Of a stretch of DNA of 64,000 nt, positions 56,626-64,000 are shown one piece after another. A program made the position numbers and the translations under genes. This stretch comes from Gp6-AA40 sp036407095 (GTDB lineage Bacteria; Acidobacteriota; Vicinamibacteria; Vicinamibacterales; UBA2999): positions 128,978-192,977 of the forward strand of contig DASWZV010000065.1 of NCBI GenBank assembly GCA_036407095.1, given 5' to 3'. How positions within the stretch are numbered: position 1 is the stretch's first letter; each line of letters starts with the position of its first letter. The notes beneath the pieces were generated by a model. That model did no database searches. It was not told the origin of the DNA and worked only from the letters and a program-made list of their open reading frames with translations.

Positions 56626-56760
56626 ACTATGCCCGGGCAGTACCGTCCCCCCAGCCTGCCCACTTCCATTCCACTTACTTTCCTTTGAGCGGGCCGTCAT
56701 GTGACCTTGCCGTCCTGCACCACCACGCGAGAACAGGACACGAAGGGAACGGAGAATTAC

Positions 56761-56841
56761 TCACACGGAGGAAACGGCGGTAACGGAGAGTTAACGTCTT
56801 ATGAAACTGTGGCCACCGTTGTCCCCGTTTCCTCGGTGTGA
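56761..56841. repeat. CGGAGGAAACGG palindrome in the csp-nuoN spacer
   Basis: Arms TCACACGGAGGAAACGG (56761-56777) and CCGTTTCCTCGGTGTGA (56825-56841) match with one mismatch. Further GGGAACGGAGAATTACTC and TCTCCGTTTCCTCCGTAATC words extend the symmetry to about 56740 and 56875. It fills the 300-bp convergent spacer, where I see no gene. Confidence 0.75.
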
Positions 56842-56882
56842 TGTTTTCTCCGTTTCCTCCGTAATCTCCGTTTCCCTCGCGC

Positions 56883-58340
56883 TTAGAAGATCGTCGAAAT
56901 CGACCTCGACGCCAGGTCCAGCACCGCCGCCGGCAGAATCCCGAGATAGAGGATCGCGACAATCGCGAGTGACAGCGCGGCCATCCCGATTGGCGTGATC
57001 GTGACAGGCGCTTGTGCGGTATCGCGGTCCGCCATGTACATCATCACGACGACGCGCAGGTAGAAGAACACCGACACCACACTCGTGAGCACGCCGATGA
57101 TGGCGAGCGTGTAGTAGCCGGCGCTGACCGCCGCGCTGAAGATGTACCACTTGCCGATGAAGCCGGCGGTCGGTGGAAGTCCGCCGAGCGAGAGCAGCGA
57201 GACGGTCATCAGCGCGGCCAGCGCGGGATGGCTGTGCCACAACCCGGCGTAATCACGCAGGCTGTCGTTGGCTTTGTCGCGCGCGCCGAGCATCGCGATC
57301 ACACCGAACGCGGCGAGGTTGGTCACCGAGTAGACCAGCAGATAGAACAGAATCGCCGCCTTCCCCACCTGATTGGCGGCGACCAGGCCCACCAGCAGAT
57401 AGCCCCCGTGCGCGATGCTCGAGTACGCGAGCATGCGCTTCAGGCTGCTCTGCGCCACGCCCACCACGGTGCCGAGCACCATCGTCAGGATTGCGATTGC
57501 GGCGACGACGTTGGCCCATCCCGGACCGGCGGGCGACTCGAGACGGAACGGCTCGAAGCTGGAGAGAAATACCCGCGCGAACGCGGCGAAGGCCGCGGCC
57601 TTCACGCCGGTCGACATGAACCCGGTCACGATCGCCGGGGCGCCCTCATAGGCATCCGGCGTCCACATGTGGAACGGCACCGCCGAGATCTTGAACGCGA
57701 AGCCCACGAGCAGCAGGCCGAGCGCGATCAGAATCATCGGGTTGCCGGTCATCGACTGCGCTGACAGATACGGTCCCACTGCCGACAACCGCGTGCTGCC
57801 GGTCACGCCGTATGTGAACGCGATGCCATAGAGGAAGAACGCGCTCGAGAATGCGCCCAGCAGGAAGTACTTGAAGGCGGCTTCTGTGCCCGCGAGGCTG
57901 TCCCGCCGGATGCCGGTGAGCACATAAACCGACAGCGACAGGATCTCCAGGGCGATGAAGATCACCAGCAGGTCGGTCGCCATCGCCATCATCATCATGC
58001 CGGCGATGGCGAACAGCACCAGCGCGTAGTACTCGCCCGCCGGCAGGTTGTCGCGATGAATCACCTGCGAGGAGAACATCACCGTCAGTATCCCGACGAC
58101 GCACAGCACGAGCGCGACAAACAGGCCGAAGTTGTCGGCGGCGATCACATCGAACGCCGACAGTTTCCTGTCCCAGAGAAAGATCGAAGACAGCGCGGCG
58201 CCGGCGAGCACGATCACGCCAAACCAGCCGATCGGCATCTGCTCGCCCTTGCGGCGAAACGCCTCGGCCGCCATGGCGGCCAGCGCGCCAAGGACGATGC
58301 AGAGCATCGGGGCGACCGCGTCGAGATTCGAAGTCAGCAT
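56883..58340 (-). CDS. nuoN: NADH-quinone oxidoreductase subunit N
   Basis: An antiporter-like proton-pumping membrane subunit of complex I, 485 residues from MLTSNLDAVAPML with about 14 helices. Conserved parts are IFIALEILSLSVYVLTG (essential Glu), EAAFKYFLLGAFSSAFFLYG, ISAVPFHMWTPDAYEGAP (Lys/His-Pro helix) and LLSLGGLPPTAGFIGKWYIF. It is the last gene of the nuo operon, 2 bp after nuoM. Confidence 0.96.
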   Translation of the reverse strand: MLTSNLDAVAPMLCIVLGALAAMAAEAFRRKGEQMPIGWFGVIVLAGAALSSIFLWDRKLSAFDVIAADNFGLFVALVLCVVGILTVMFSSQVIHRDNLPAGEYYALVLFAIAGMMMMAMATDLLVIFIALEILSLSVYVLTGIRRDSLAGTEAAFKYFLLGAFSSAFFLYGIAFTYGVTGSTRLSAVGPYLSAQSMTGNPMILIALGLLLVGFAFKISAVPFHMWTPDAYEGAPAIVTGFMSTGVKAAAFAAFARVFLSSFEPFRLESPAGPGWANVVAAIAILTMVLGTVVGVAQSSLKRMLAYSSIAHGGYLLVGLVAANQVGKAAILFYLLVYSVTNLAAFGVIAMLGARDKANDSLRDYAGLWHSHPALAALMTVSLLSLGGLPPTAGFIGKWYIFSAAVSAGYYTLAIIGVLTSVVSVFFYLRVVVMMYMADRDTAQAPVTITPIGMAALSLAIVAILYLGILPAAVLDLASRSISTIF

Positions 58341-58342
58341 GG

Positions 58343-59860
58343 TCAGCGCTGCGCTCTCTGCGTCTGCACGCTCTGCACGCGGTCGACGACCTTCTTCACC
58401 GACAACTCCATCGGCGTCAGGAAGAGCGCCGGGAAGACGCCCATGAAGATCGCCAGGGCACAGAGCGGCACGACGCTCGCCCACTCGCGCGGTTTGAGAT
58501 CGGGCAGCGTCGCGTTCTTCGTGTTGGTGACGTCACCGAGATACACGCGCTGGAACATCCAGAGCATGTACACCGCCGAGAAGATCACGCCGAGACCGGC
58601 GCCCACCACGAAACGCGGCTCCCAGAGGAACGCGCCGAGCATGGTCAGGAACTCGCCGATGAACCCGTTGAGCGCCGGCATCCCGATCGACGCAAGCGTG
58701 ATGATCAGAAACGCCGCGGTCAGATGCGGCATGACGCTCTTCAGGCCGCCGAACTCGGAGATGAGACGTGTGTGGCGCCGGTCGGAGAGCATGCCGACGA
58801 TCAGGAAGAGTCCACCGGTGCTCACGCCGTGCGCGAGCATCTGATAGACGGCGCCCTGCATTCCCTGCACGTTCATTGCGCAGATCCCGAGCACGACGAA
58901 ACCAAGGTGGCTCACCGAGGAGTAGGCCACCAGCTTCTTCATGTCCGGCTGCACCATCGCGACCAGCGCGCCGTAGATGATGCCGATCACCGCCAGCACC
59001 GCGATCCACGGCGCGAACGCGGCGGCCGCGACCGGGAAGAGCGGGAACGCGAAACGCACCAGACCGTAGGTGCCCATCTTCAGCAGGACGCCGGCCAGGA
59101 TGATCGATCCGGCGGTCGGCGCCTGGACGTGCGCATCGGGCAGCCACGTGTGGAACGGGAAGAGCGGCACCTTGATCGCAAACGCAACCGCGAACGCGAG
59201 GAAGAGCCAGCGCTGCGTCTCGGGCGCGATCTGCAGCGTGTAGAGCTTCAGCAGATCGAAGGAGTACTGCCCCTGCCCCGGACCGTCGCTGTACATGTAG
59301 GCCAGTACCAGGATCGCGATGAGCATCAGGACGCTTCCCGCCATCGTGTAGAGCATGAACTTGATGGCGGCGTAGATCCGCTGGTCGTACCCCCAGATCC
59401 CGATCAGGAAATACATCGGGATCAGCATCGCGTCCCAGAACACGTAAAAGAGGAAGAGATCGATCGAGACGAACACGCCGATCATCGCCGCGTCGAGCAG
59501 GAGGATGAGGACCGAGAACGCCTTCACCTTCTTCTCGATGCCTTCCCACGACGAGAGCAGCGCGATCGGCGTCAGGAAGGCGGTCAGGACCACCAGCAGC
59601 AGGCTGATGCCGTCGATGCCGACGTAATAGTCGATCGCGAGTGTCGGGTCGATGTGAATCCAGGGCACGCGCTCGACGAACTGGAACTCCCCCGAGGTCG
59701 GATCGAAGCGCGCCCACAACACGAGCGTGACGGCGAAACCGAGGACCGAGATGGCGAACGCCAGCCACCGGATCAGACGGTCGCGGCGTCCGTCCGCATT
59801 CGGAACGAAGAGCAGCAGGAGCGCGCCCGCGAGCGGCAACAGCCAGGCCAGAGTCAGCAT
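58343..59860 (-). CDS. nuoM: NADH-quinone oxidoreductase subunit M
   Basis: An antiporter-like proton-pumping subunit of complex I, 505 residues. Conserved parts are YYVGIDGISLLLVVLTAFL, LFYVFWDAMLIPMYFLIGIWG (essential Glu replaced by Asp: FWDAMLIP), KVPLFPFHTWLPDAHVQAPTAGS and ASIGMPALNGFIGEFLTMLG. E. coli NuoM has FWEMMLVP at that site, so the Asp is a conservative change. It starts 7 bp after nuoL. Confidence 0.96.
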   Translation of the reverse strand: MLTLAWLLPLAGALLLLFVPNADGRRDRLIRWLAFAISVLGFAVTLVLWARFDPTSGEFQFVERVPWIHIDPTLAIDYYVGIDGISLLLVVLTAFLTPIALLSSWEGIEKKVKAFSVLILLLDAAMIGVFVSIDLFLFYVFWDAMLIPMYFLIGIWGYDQRIYAAIKFMLYTMAGSVLMLIAILVLAYMYSDGPGQGQYSFDLLKLYTLQIAPETQRWLFLAFAVAFAIKVPLFPFHTWLPDAHVQAPTAGSIILAGVLLKMGTYGLVRFAFPLFPVAAAAFAPWIAVLAVIGIIYGALVAMVQPDMKKLVAYSSVSHLGFVVLGICAMNVQGMQGAVYQMLAHGVSTGGLFLIVGMLSDRRHTRLISEFGGLKSVMPHLTAAFLIITLASIGMPALNGFIGEFLTMLGAFLWEPRFVVGAGLGVIFSAVYMLWMFQRVYLGDVTNTKNATLPDLKPREWASVVPLCALAIFMGVFPALFLTPMELSVKKVVDRVQSVQTQRAQR

Positions 59861-59867
59861 CCGCGGC

Positions 59868-61952
59868 TCATCTCCACAGGTAATAGCCGAGGATCACGAT
59901 GACCCCGACGAACAGCGAGCCCGCATAGGTGCGGACCGATCCACTCTGCAGTCGACGGAGCCCCGATGCGCTCGAGGACACGATCGAAGCGACGCCGTTG
60001 ACGGCGCCGTCGATCAGATTCACATCGAAGGCGCGCCACAGCCCCTCGGTGGACCCGACCTTGATCGGCTGTACGACTGCGGAATCGTAGAACTCGTCGA
60101 CGTAGTACTTGTTCAGCAGCAGCCGATAGAGGCCGGCATACGTCTCGGCAAAGCGGTCCGCGATGAGGCGTCGTTTCACCCAGATGCGCCACGCGATGAA
60201 GATGCCGAGCGCCGCGATGGTCGTCGATACGAGCATGAGCGTTCGCTCGATCGCGATGTTGGCTGCCGCCTCGCCGCCGGCTTCTCGCGCCGCTTCCGCC
60301 ACTTCAGCGGCACCCGCGCGGGCCGGAGCTTCGAACGCCGGCTGCAGCCACGAGTGCAGCGGGTTGTTTCCCCCGATGGCATGCGGCCAGCCGATCCAGC
60401 CGGCGGCCACCGATCCAATCGCGAGCACGATCAACGCGAGCGCCATCGCAGGAGGAGCGTCATGAAGGTGCGAGCCTGCACCGTGTCCGTGCGATCCAGC
60501 TGTCGCATGTCGGTGCGAGTCGACTGGCGCTGGCCCGTGCGATCCATCTGTCGCCAGTCGGTGCGTCGTATCTGACGCCGGTGAATGAGCCGGCACGAGT
60601 TGTCCGTGCGCGCGTTCGCCGAAGAACGTCAGGAACACGAGGCGGAACATGTAGATGGCGGTCAGGAGTGCGGTGATCACGCCGATGATCCAGAGGATCC
60701 AGTGGCCGGCCATCCAGGTCTCGAAGAGGATCTCGTCCTTGCTGAAAAAACCGGCAAGCGGCGGCAGGCCGGCGATCGCGATCGCGCCGATCAGGAAGGT
60801 CCAGAACGTGATGGGCAGCTCCTGGCGCAGACCGCCCATATTGCGGATGTCCTGCTCACCGTGCAGCGCGTGAATGACGGCGCCCGAACCGAGAAAGAGC
60901 AGCGCCTTGAAGAACGCGTGGGTGTAGAGATGGAAGATGCCAGCGCCGAACGCGCCCATGCCCATCGCGAGGAACATGTAACCGAGCTGCGAGACGGTGG
61001 AGTACGCGAGCACGCGCTTGATGTCGTTCTGGACGAGGCCGATCGTGCCCGCCATCAGCGCGGTGAGCGCACCGATGATCGCCACCGTCAACATCGTCGC
61101 CGGCGCGTGGCCGAAGAGCACCGCGTTGCGGCCGATCATGTAGACGCCCGCCGTCACCATCGTCGCGGCGTGGATCAGCGCCGAGACCGGCGTCGGCCCT
61201 TCCATCGCATCGGGCAGCCAGGTGTAGAGCGGAATCTGCGCCGACTTGCCGGTGGCGCCGATGAAGAGCAGCAGCGTTGAAATCGAGAGGATGCCGAACC
61301 CGGTCTCCTTCGGCAGCGCCGCCACGGCCGATGCGACCGACTGGAAGTCGAGCGTGCCGAACCGCGTGAAGATCGCGAACATCCCCAGGAGGAACGCGTA
61401 GTCGCCGATGCGGTTGACGACGAACGCCTTCTTGCCGGCGTCGTTGGCCGACGTCTTCTTGTACCAGAAGCCGATCAGCAGATACGAGCAGAGGCCGACA
61501 CCTTCCCACCCGACGAACAGCACCGGGAAACTGGAGCCGAGCACCAGCACCAGCATGAAGAACGCGAAGAGATTCAGATACGAGAAGTAACGAGCGAATT
61601 CGCTGTCACTCTCGTCGTGCATGTAGGCCGTCGAGTAGATGTGAATCAGCGCGCCGATCCCGGTGACGACCAGGATCATGACCGCGGACAACTGATCGAG
61701 GCGGAACGCGAGGTCGACTTTCAGATCGCCCGACGCGAACCACGTGTAGAGGACCTGTGGCAACTGCGACCCGCGCGCCTCGGGCGCCAGACTCGCGAGT
61801 TGCCAGACGCTCATCACGGAGACGACGAACGAGGCAATCATCACCAGCGAGGCGAGGCCGCCCGACAGCGATTTGGGCAGACGCCGCCCCATCGTCGCGT
61901 TGACGACGAAGCCGAGCAGCGGGAAGAAAGGTATGAGAGCGAGCATCACCAC
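59868..61952 (-). CDS. nuoL: NADH-quinone oxidoreductase subunit L with a histidine-rich insert
   Basis: The distal antiporter-like subunit with the long lateral helix, 694 residues. Conserved parts are VVTGIGALIHIYSTAYM, VGWEGVGLCSYLLIGFW (essential Glu), SAQIPLYTWLPDAMEGPTPVSALIHAATMV and GAIAIAGLPPLAGFFSKDEIL. Residues 448-500 form a loop with ten histidines (SHGPAPVDSHRHATAGSHGH), coded partly by a direct repeat of 48-bp period. The insert lies between membrane helices. Complex I loops there are usually short. Confidence 0.96.
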   Translation of the reverse strand: MVMLALIPFFPLLGFVVNATMGRRLPKSLSGGLASLVMIASFVVSVMSVWQLASLAPEARGSQLPQVLYTWFASGDLKVDLAFRLDQLSAVMILVVTGIGALIHIYSTAYMHDESDSEFARYFSYLNLFAFFMLVLVLGSSFPVLFVGWEGVGLCSYLLIGFWYKKTSANDAGKKAFVVNRIGDYAFLLGMFAIFTRFGTLDFQSVASAVAALPKETGFGILSISTLLLFIGATGKSAQIPLYTWLPDAMEGPTPVSALIHAATMVTAGVYMIGRNAVLFGHAPATMLTVAIIGALTALMAGTIGLVQNDIKRVLAYSTVSQLGYMFLAMGMGAFGAGIFHLYTHAFFKALLFLGSGAVIHALHGEQDIRNMGGLRQELPITFWTFLIGAIAIAGLPPLAGFFSKDEILFETWMAGHWILWIIGVITALLTAIYMFRLVFLTFFGERAHGQLVPAHSPASDTTHRLATDGSHGPAPVDSHRHATAGSHGHGAGSHLHDAPPAMALALIVLAIGSVAAGWIGWPHAIGGNNPLHSWLQPAFEAPARAGAAEVAEAAREAGGEAAANIAIERTLMLVSTTIAALGIFIAWRIWVKRRLIADRFAETYAGLYRLLLNKYYVDEFYDSAVVQPIKVGSTEGLWRAFDVNLIDGAVNGVASIVSSSASGLRRLQSGSVRTYAGSLFVGVIVILGYYLWR
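60489..60565. repeat. 48-bp-period direct repeat within nuoL
   Basis: Two 29-base copies starting GTGCGATCCAGCTGTCGC (60489-60517) and GTGCGATCCATCTGTCGC (60537-60565) differ at three positions and code the histidine-rich loop (16-codon period). Confidence 0.85.
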
Positions 61953-62248
61953 TTGAGCGACGTGAACGCGTCGGGGTTCAGTGATTCCTTGTGCCGGAAC
62001 AGCGCGATGACGAGCGCGAGGCCGACTGCGGCCTCGGCCGCCGCCACCGTCATCACGAAGAACACGATGATCTGGCCGTCGAGATCGCCGGCCGCACGGC
62101 CGAACGCCACGAAGCTCAGATTGACCGCGTTCAGCATGATCTCGATCGACAGCAGAATCGTGATCAGATTGCGGCGCAGGAACACGCCGGCCGTGCCGAT
62201 CGAGAAGAGCACCGCCGAGAGCACCAGATAGTGACTGAGCGGGATCAT
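61946..62248 (-). CDS. nuoK: NADH-quinone oxidoreductase subunit K
   Basis: A three-helix complex I subunit of the E-channel, 100 residues from MIPLSHYLVLSAVLFSIGTAG. The two essential glutamates lie in ITILLSIEIMLNAVNLSFVAF and FFVMTVAAAEAAVGLALVIALF. Its start overlaps the nuoJ stop (ATGA) and its end overlaps the nuoL start by 7 bp. Confidence 0.97.
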   Translation of the reverse strand: MIPLSHYLVLSAVLFSIGTAGVFLRRNLITILLSIEIMLNAVNLSFVAFGRAAGDLDGQIIVFFVMTVAAAEAAVGLALVIALFRHKESLNPDAFTSLKW

Positions 62249-62778
62249 GCGTGATCCTCGCGGCGCGCCAGCACGACGGCCCCGACCATGGCGACGAGAA
62301 TCAGGATCGAGGTCGCCTCGAACGCAAATGTGTGCCGCGTGAAGAGCGAGCGCCCCAGTTCGTGGACCGAGCTCACCGTCGCCGCGTCGGTCCGGGTGGC
62401 CACGGGCGCCGACAGTTCGTTCATCCTGCTGAGCGCGAGCGCGAGTTGCACGATGAGGAGCCCGGCGAGCAGCGAGCCCCACCGGGTAATGCCAGGCTGA
62501 CGGAGCGGATGCGTCCGGTCCCATTCAGCGGCGTCCTCTCGTGGCGCGTTCAGCAGCATCACCACGAAGAGGAACAGCACCATGATGGCGCCGGCGTAGA
62601 TGATGATCTGCGCGACCGCCACGAACGGCGCATCGAGTTGAATGTAGAGACCCGAGAGCGCCCCGAACGACGCGATCAACAGCAGCACGCTGTACATCGG
62701 GTTGCGCTGGCCGATGACGAGCGCCGACGCCCCGACCGCGAGCGTGGCGAACAGATAAAAGACGACCGTTTCAGCCAT
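62245..62778 (-). CDS. nuoJ: NADH-quinone oxidoreductase subunit J
   Basis: A five-helix complex I subunit, 177 residues. Conserved parts are VIGQRNPMYSVLLLIASFGALSGLYIQLDAPFVAVAQIIIYAGAIMVLFLFVVMLL, including the pi-bulge region of helix 3. Its start overlaps the nuoH end by 8 bp. In the usual operon nuoI would precede it, but here nuoH does. Confidence 0.96.
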   Translation of the reverse strand: MAETVVFYLFATLAVGASALVIGQRNPMYSVLLLIASFGALSGLYIQLDAPFVAVAQIIIYAGAIMVLFLFVVMLLNAPREDAAEWDRTHPLRQPGITRWGSLLAGLLIVQLALALSRMNELSAPVATRTDAATVSSVHELGRSLFTRHTFAFEATSILILVAMVGAVVLARREDHA

Positions 62779-63805
62779 TGAAATACAGCACGAGCGCGGC
62801 CGTCAGCACCAGGTTGATGACCGCCGCGGGAAACAGCCACTTCCATCCAAACGTCATGAGCTGGTCGTATCGGTAACGAGGCACCGTCCAGCGCACCCAG
62901 ATGTAGCCGAAGAGGATGAAGGCAACCTTCGCCAGGAACACGAGCCATCCGAACCCCGGACTCACCCCAGGGAAGTACCAGCCACCGAGGTACAAATCGG
63001 TCGCGACCGCCGACATCGTGACCATGTTGATGTACTCGGCCTGCGGGAAGAGCGCGAAGCGGACCGAGCTGTACTCGGTGTTGAAGCCGGCGACGAGCTC
63101 CTGCTCCGCTTCGGGAAAATCGAACGGCGCGCGGTTGGTTTCAGCCACGCCGGCGATCACATAAATCAGGAAGCCGAACGGCTGCAGAAACACGTACCAC
63201 TTGGGGATGAAACCCAACCAGTAGCCGCTCTGCGAGTCGACGACTTCGCGCAGCGACAACGACCCTGCGAGCAGGATGACCGCGGCGAGCGCCGTCGCGT
63301 AGGCGAGCTCGTAGCTGATCATCTGCGCCGATGACCGCAGTCCGCCAAGCAGCGAGTACTTGCTGTTGGACGACCATCCGGCGAGCACGATGCCATAGAC
63401 GCCCATCGAGGTGATGGCAAAGACGACGAGGACGGCGACGTTGACGTCGGCGACGCCGAGCTTCACCGGCGTGTCCAGCAATCCGAAGAATGTCGTCTCC
63501 GCGCCCCACGGCACCGCGGCGAATGCCGCAAACGCCGCCGTCACCGAGATGATCGGCGCCAGCGTGAACAGCCACTTGTCCGCGTCCTTCGGCCGCAGCT
63601 CCTCCTTGAAGAGGAGCTTCACGATATCGGCAAGCGGCTGCAGCACGCCGTGGGGGCCCACGAGGTACGGGCCGTAGCGCTGCTGCATGAAGCCCATGAT
63701 CTTCCGCTCGGCGAGCACCAGCAGCGCCGACGCGTTGATCAGCATGAAGAACGTGAAGCCGATGATGGCGAGCTGAATGACGAAGCGGAGCGTCGCCTGA
63801 TCCAT
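62771..63805 (-). CDS. nuoH: NADH-quinone oxidoreductase subunit H
   Basis: The quinone-site membrane subunit, 344 residues from MDQATLRFVIQ. Conserved parts are LVLAERKIMGFMQQRYGPYLVGPHGVLQPLADIVKLLFKEE, GWSSNSKYSLLGGLRSSAQMISYELA and AETNRAPFDFPEAEQELVAGFNTEYSS. The ATG at 63805 overlaps the nuoF TGA by one base (TGATG). A TTG one codon earlier is in frame but less likely. Confidence 0.97.
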   Translation of the reverse strand: MDQATLRFVIQLAIIGFTFFMLINASALLVLAERKIMGFMQQRYGPYLVGPHGVLQPLADIVKLLFKEELRPKDADKWLFTLAPIISVTAAFAAFAAVPWGAETTFFGLLDTPVKLGVADVNVAVLVVFAITSMGVYGIVLAGWSSNSKYSLLGGLRSSAQMISYELAYATALAAVILLAGSLSLREVVDSQSGYWLGFIPKWYVFLQPFGFLIYVIAGVAETNRAPFDFPEAEQELVAGFNTEYSSVRFALFPQAEYINMVTMSAVATDLYLGGWYFPGVSPGFGWLVFLAKVAFILFGYIWVRWTVPRYRYDQLMTFGWKWLFPAAVINLVLTAALVLYFNG

Positions 63806-64000
63806 CAATGCGCTCCTGCCAGCACCGGCCCCTGGCGGCGCCAGTCGGCGGGCAGCGTGCAGCGTCCCTCGCGCACGTGCGCTTCGTACTCGTGCCTGAA
63901 CAGCTTCATCGTCGTCAGCACGGGCGTGGCGGCGGCATCACCGAACGCGCAGAGCGTCTTGCCGACGATGTTGTTGGCGACGCCGAAGAGGAGATCGAGA
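63805..64000 (-). CDS. nuoF: NADH-quinone oxidoreductase subunit F, C-terminal part (truncated by the window edge)
   Basis: The last 64 residues of the FMN-binding NADH-dehydrogenase subunit: LDLLFGVANNIVGKTLCAFG, DAAATPVLTTMKLFRHEYEAHV and the end ADWRRQGPVLAGAH. The GKTLCAFGDAA stretch holds the final cysteine ligand of the N3 Fe-S cluster. The rest of the gene is outside the window. It is directly coupled to nuoH, without nuoG or nuoI between. Confidence 0.93.
   Translation of the reverse strand, partial: LDLLFGVANNIVGKTLCAFGDAAATPVLTTMKLFRHEYEAHVREGRCTLPADWRRQGPVLAGAH

Overview
The window comes from a GC-rich, Gram-negative-type bacterium. I infer Acidobacteriota, perhaps the Vicinamibacteria side. 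The grounds are the base composition, the ribosomal/RNA-polymerase gene order, lipopolysaccharide-heptose and TonB genes, an RpoB with a double zinc-ribbon insert, and spacers crowded with small palindromic repeats. No 16S rRNA is present, so the placement is an inference. Layout: (1) 55-14812, minus strand, is one long information-processing block. A promoter near 14.8 kb precedes tRNA-Thr(TGT), tRNA-Tyr, tRNA-Gly, tRNA-Thr(GGT), tuf, rpmG, tRNA-Trp, secE, nusG, rplK, rplA, rplJ, rplL, rpoB and rpoC. This is the classical thrU-tyrU-glyT-thrT-tufB order joined to the secE-nusG-L11-L1-L10-L12-rpoBC cluster. (2) 14831-25825, minus strand, is a housekeeping run: bcp, dnaB, alr, radA, a PIN-TRAM membrane nuclease, plsC, a B3/B4-domain protein, a PilZ protein, a fused ispDF, gltX and rlmB. 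(3) 25885-39238 is an accessory catabolic region. It has two MFS transporters (+), a REP-associated Y1 transposase (RAYT), and a minus-strand operon (hydroxyacid dehydrogenase, E1 alpha, E1 beta, an M24 enzyme with a substituted metal ligand, E2, aldehyde dehydrogenase). An AtoE-type short-chain fatty-acid transporter (+) and two tandem secreted paralogues follow. (4) 39272-49596 holds a TonB-like protein, a methyltransferase, rplI-rpsR-rpsF-pth-rplY-prs-tRNA-Gln-ispE, a glutamine cyclotransferase, a lipoprotein and a TPR protein. (5) 49639-53299 (+) is an envelope cluster: Trm112-like protein, heptosyltransferase, O-antigen ligase, heptose-7-phosphate kinase. (6) 53894-56582 has a short YidC paralogue, purH and a cold-shock gene with a strong promoter and an intrinsic terminator inside its leader. 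(7) 56883-64000, minus strand, is a complex I operon reading nuoF(partial)-H-J-K-L-M-N, with nuoG and nuoI absent from their usual places. How it works together: most genes are growth functions (translation, transcription, replication, isoprenoid precursors, PRPP and purines, respiration). The accessory island probably imports small organic acids and oxidises them through a 2-oxo acid dehydrogenase complex whose E3 must come from elsewhere. The most unusual feature is the spacer DNA. At least five families of palindromic elements occupy nearly every intergenic gap. They include a four-copy 17-bp-arm hairpin, a GTAG/CTAC-bounded REP family, and long hairpins whose arms are built of tandem 7-9-base words. 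Several of them supply stop codons, C-termini or a signal peptide to neighbouring genes. A single RAYT gene, itself flanked by direct copies of a GC-rich repeat, is the obvious candidate mobiliser.
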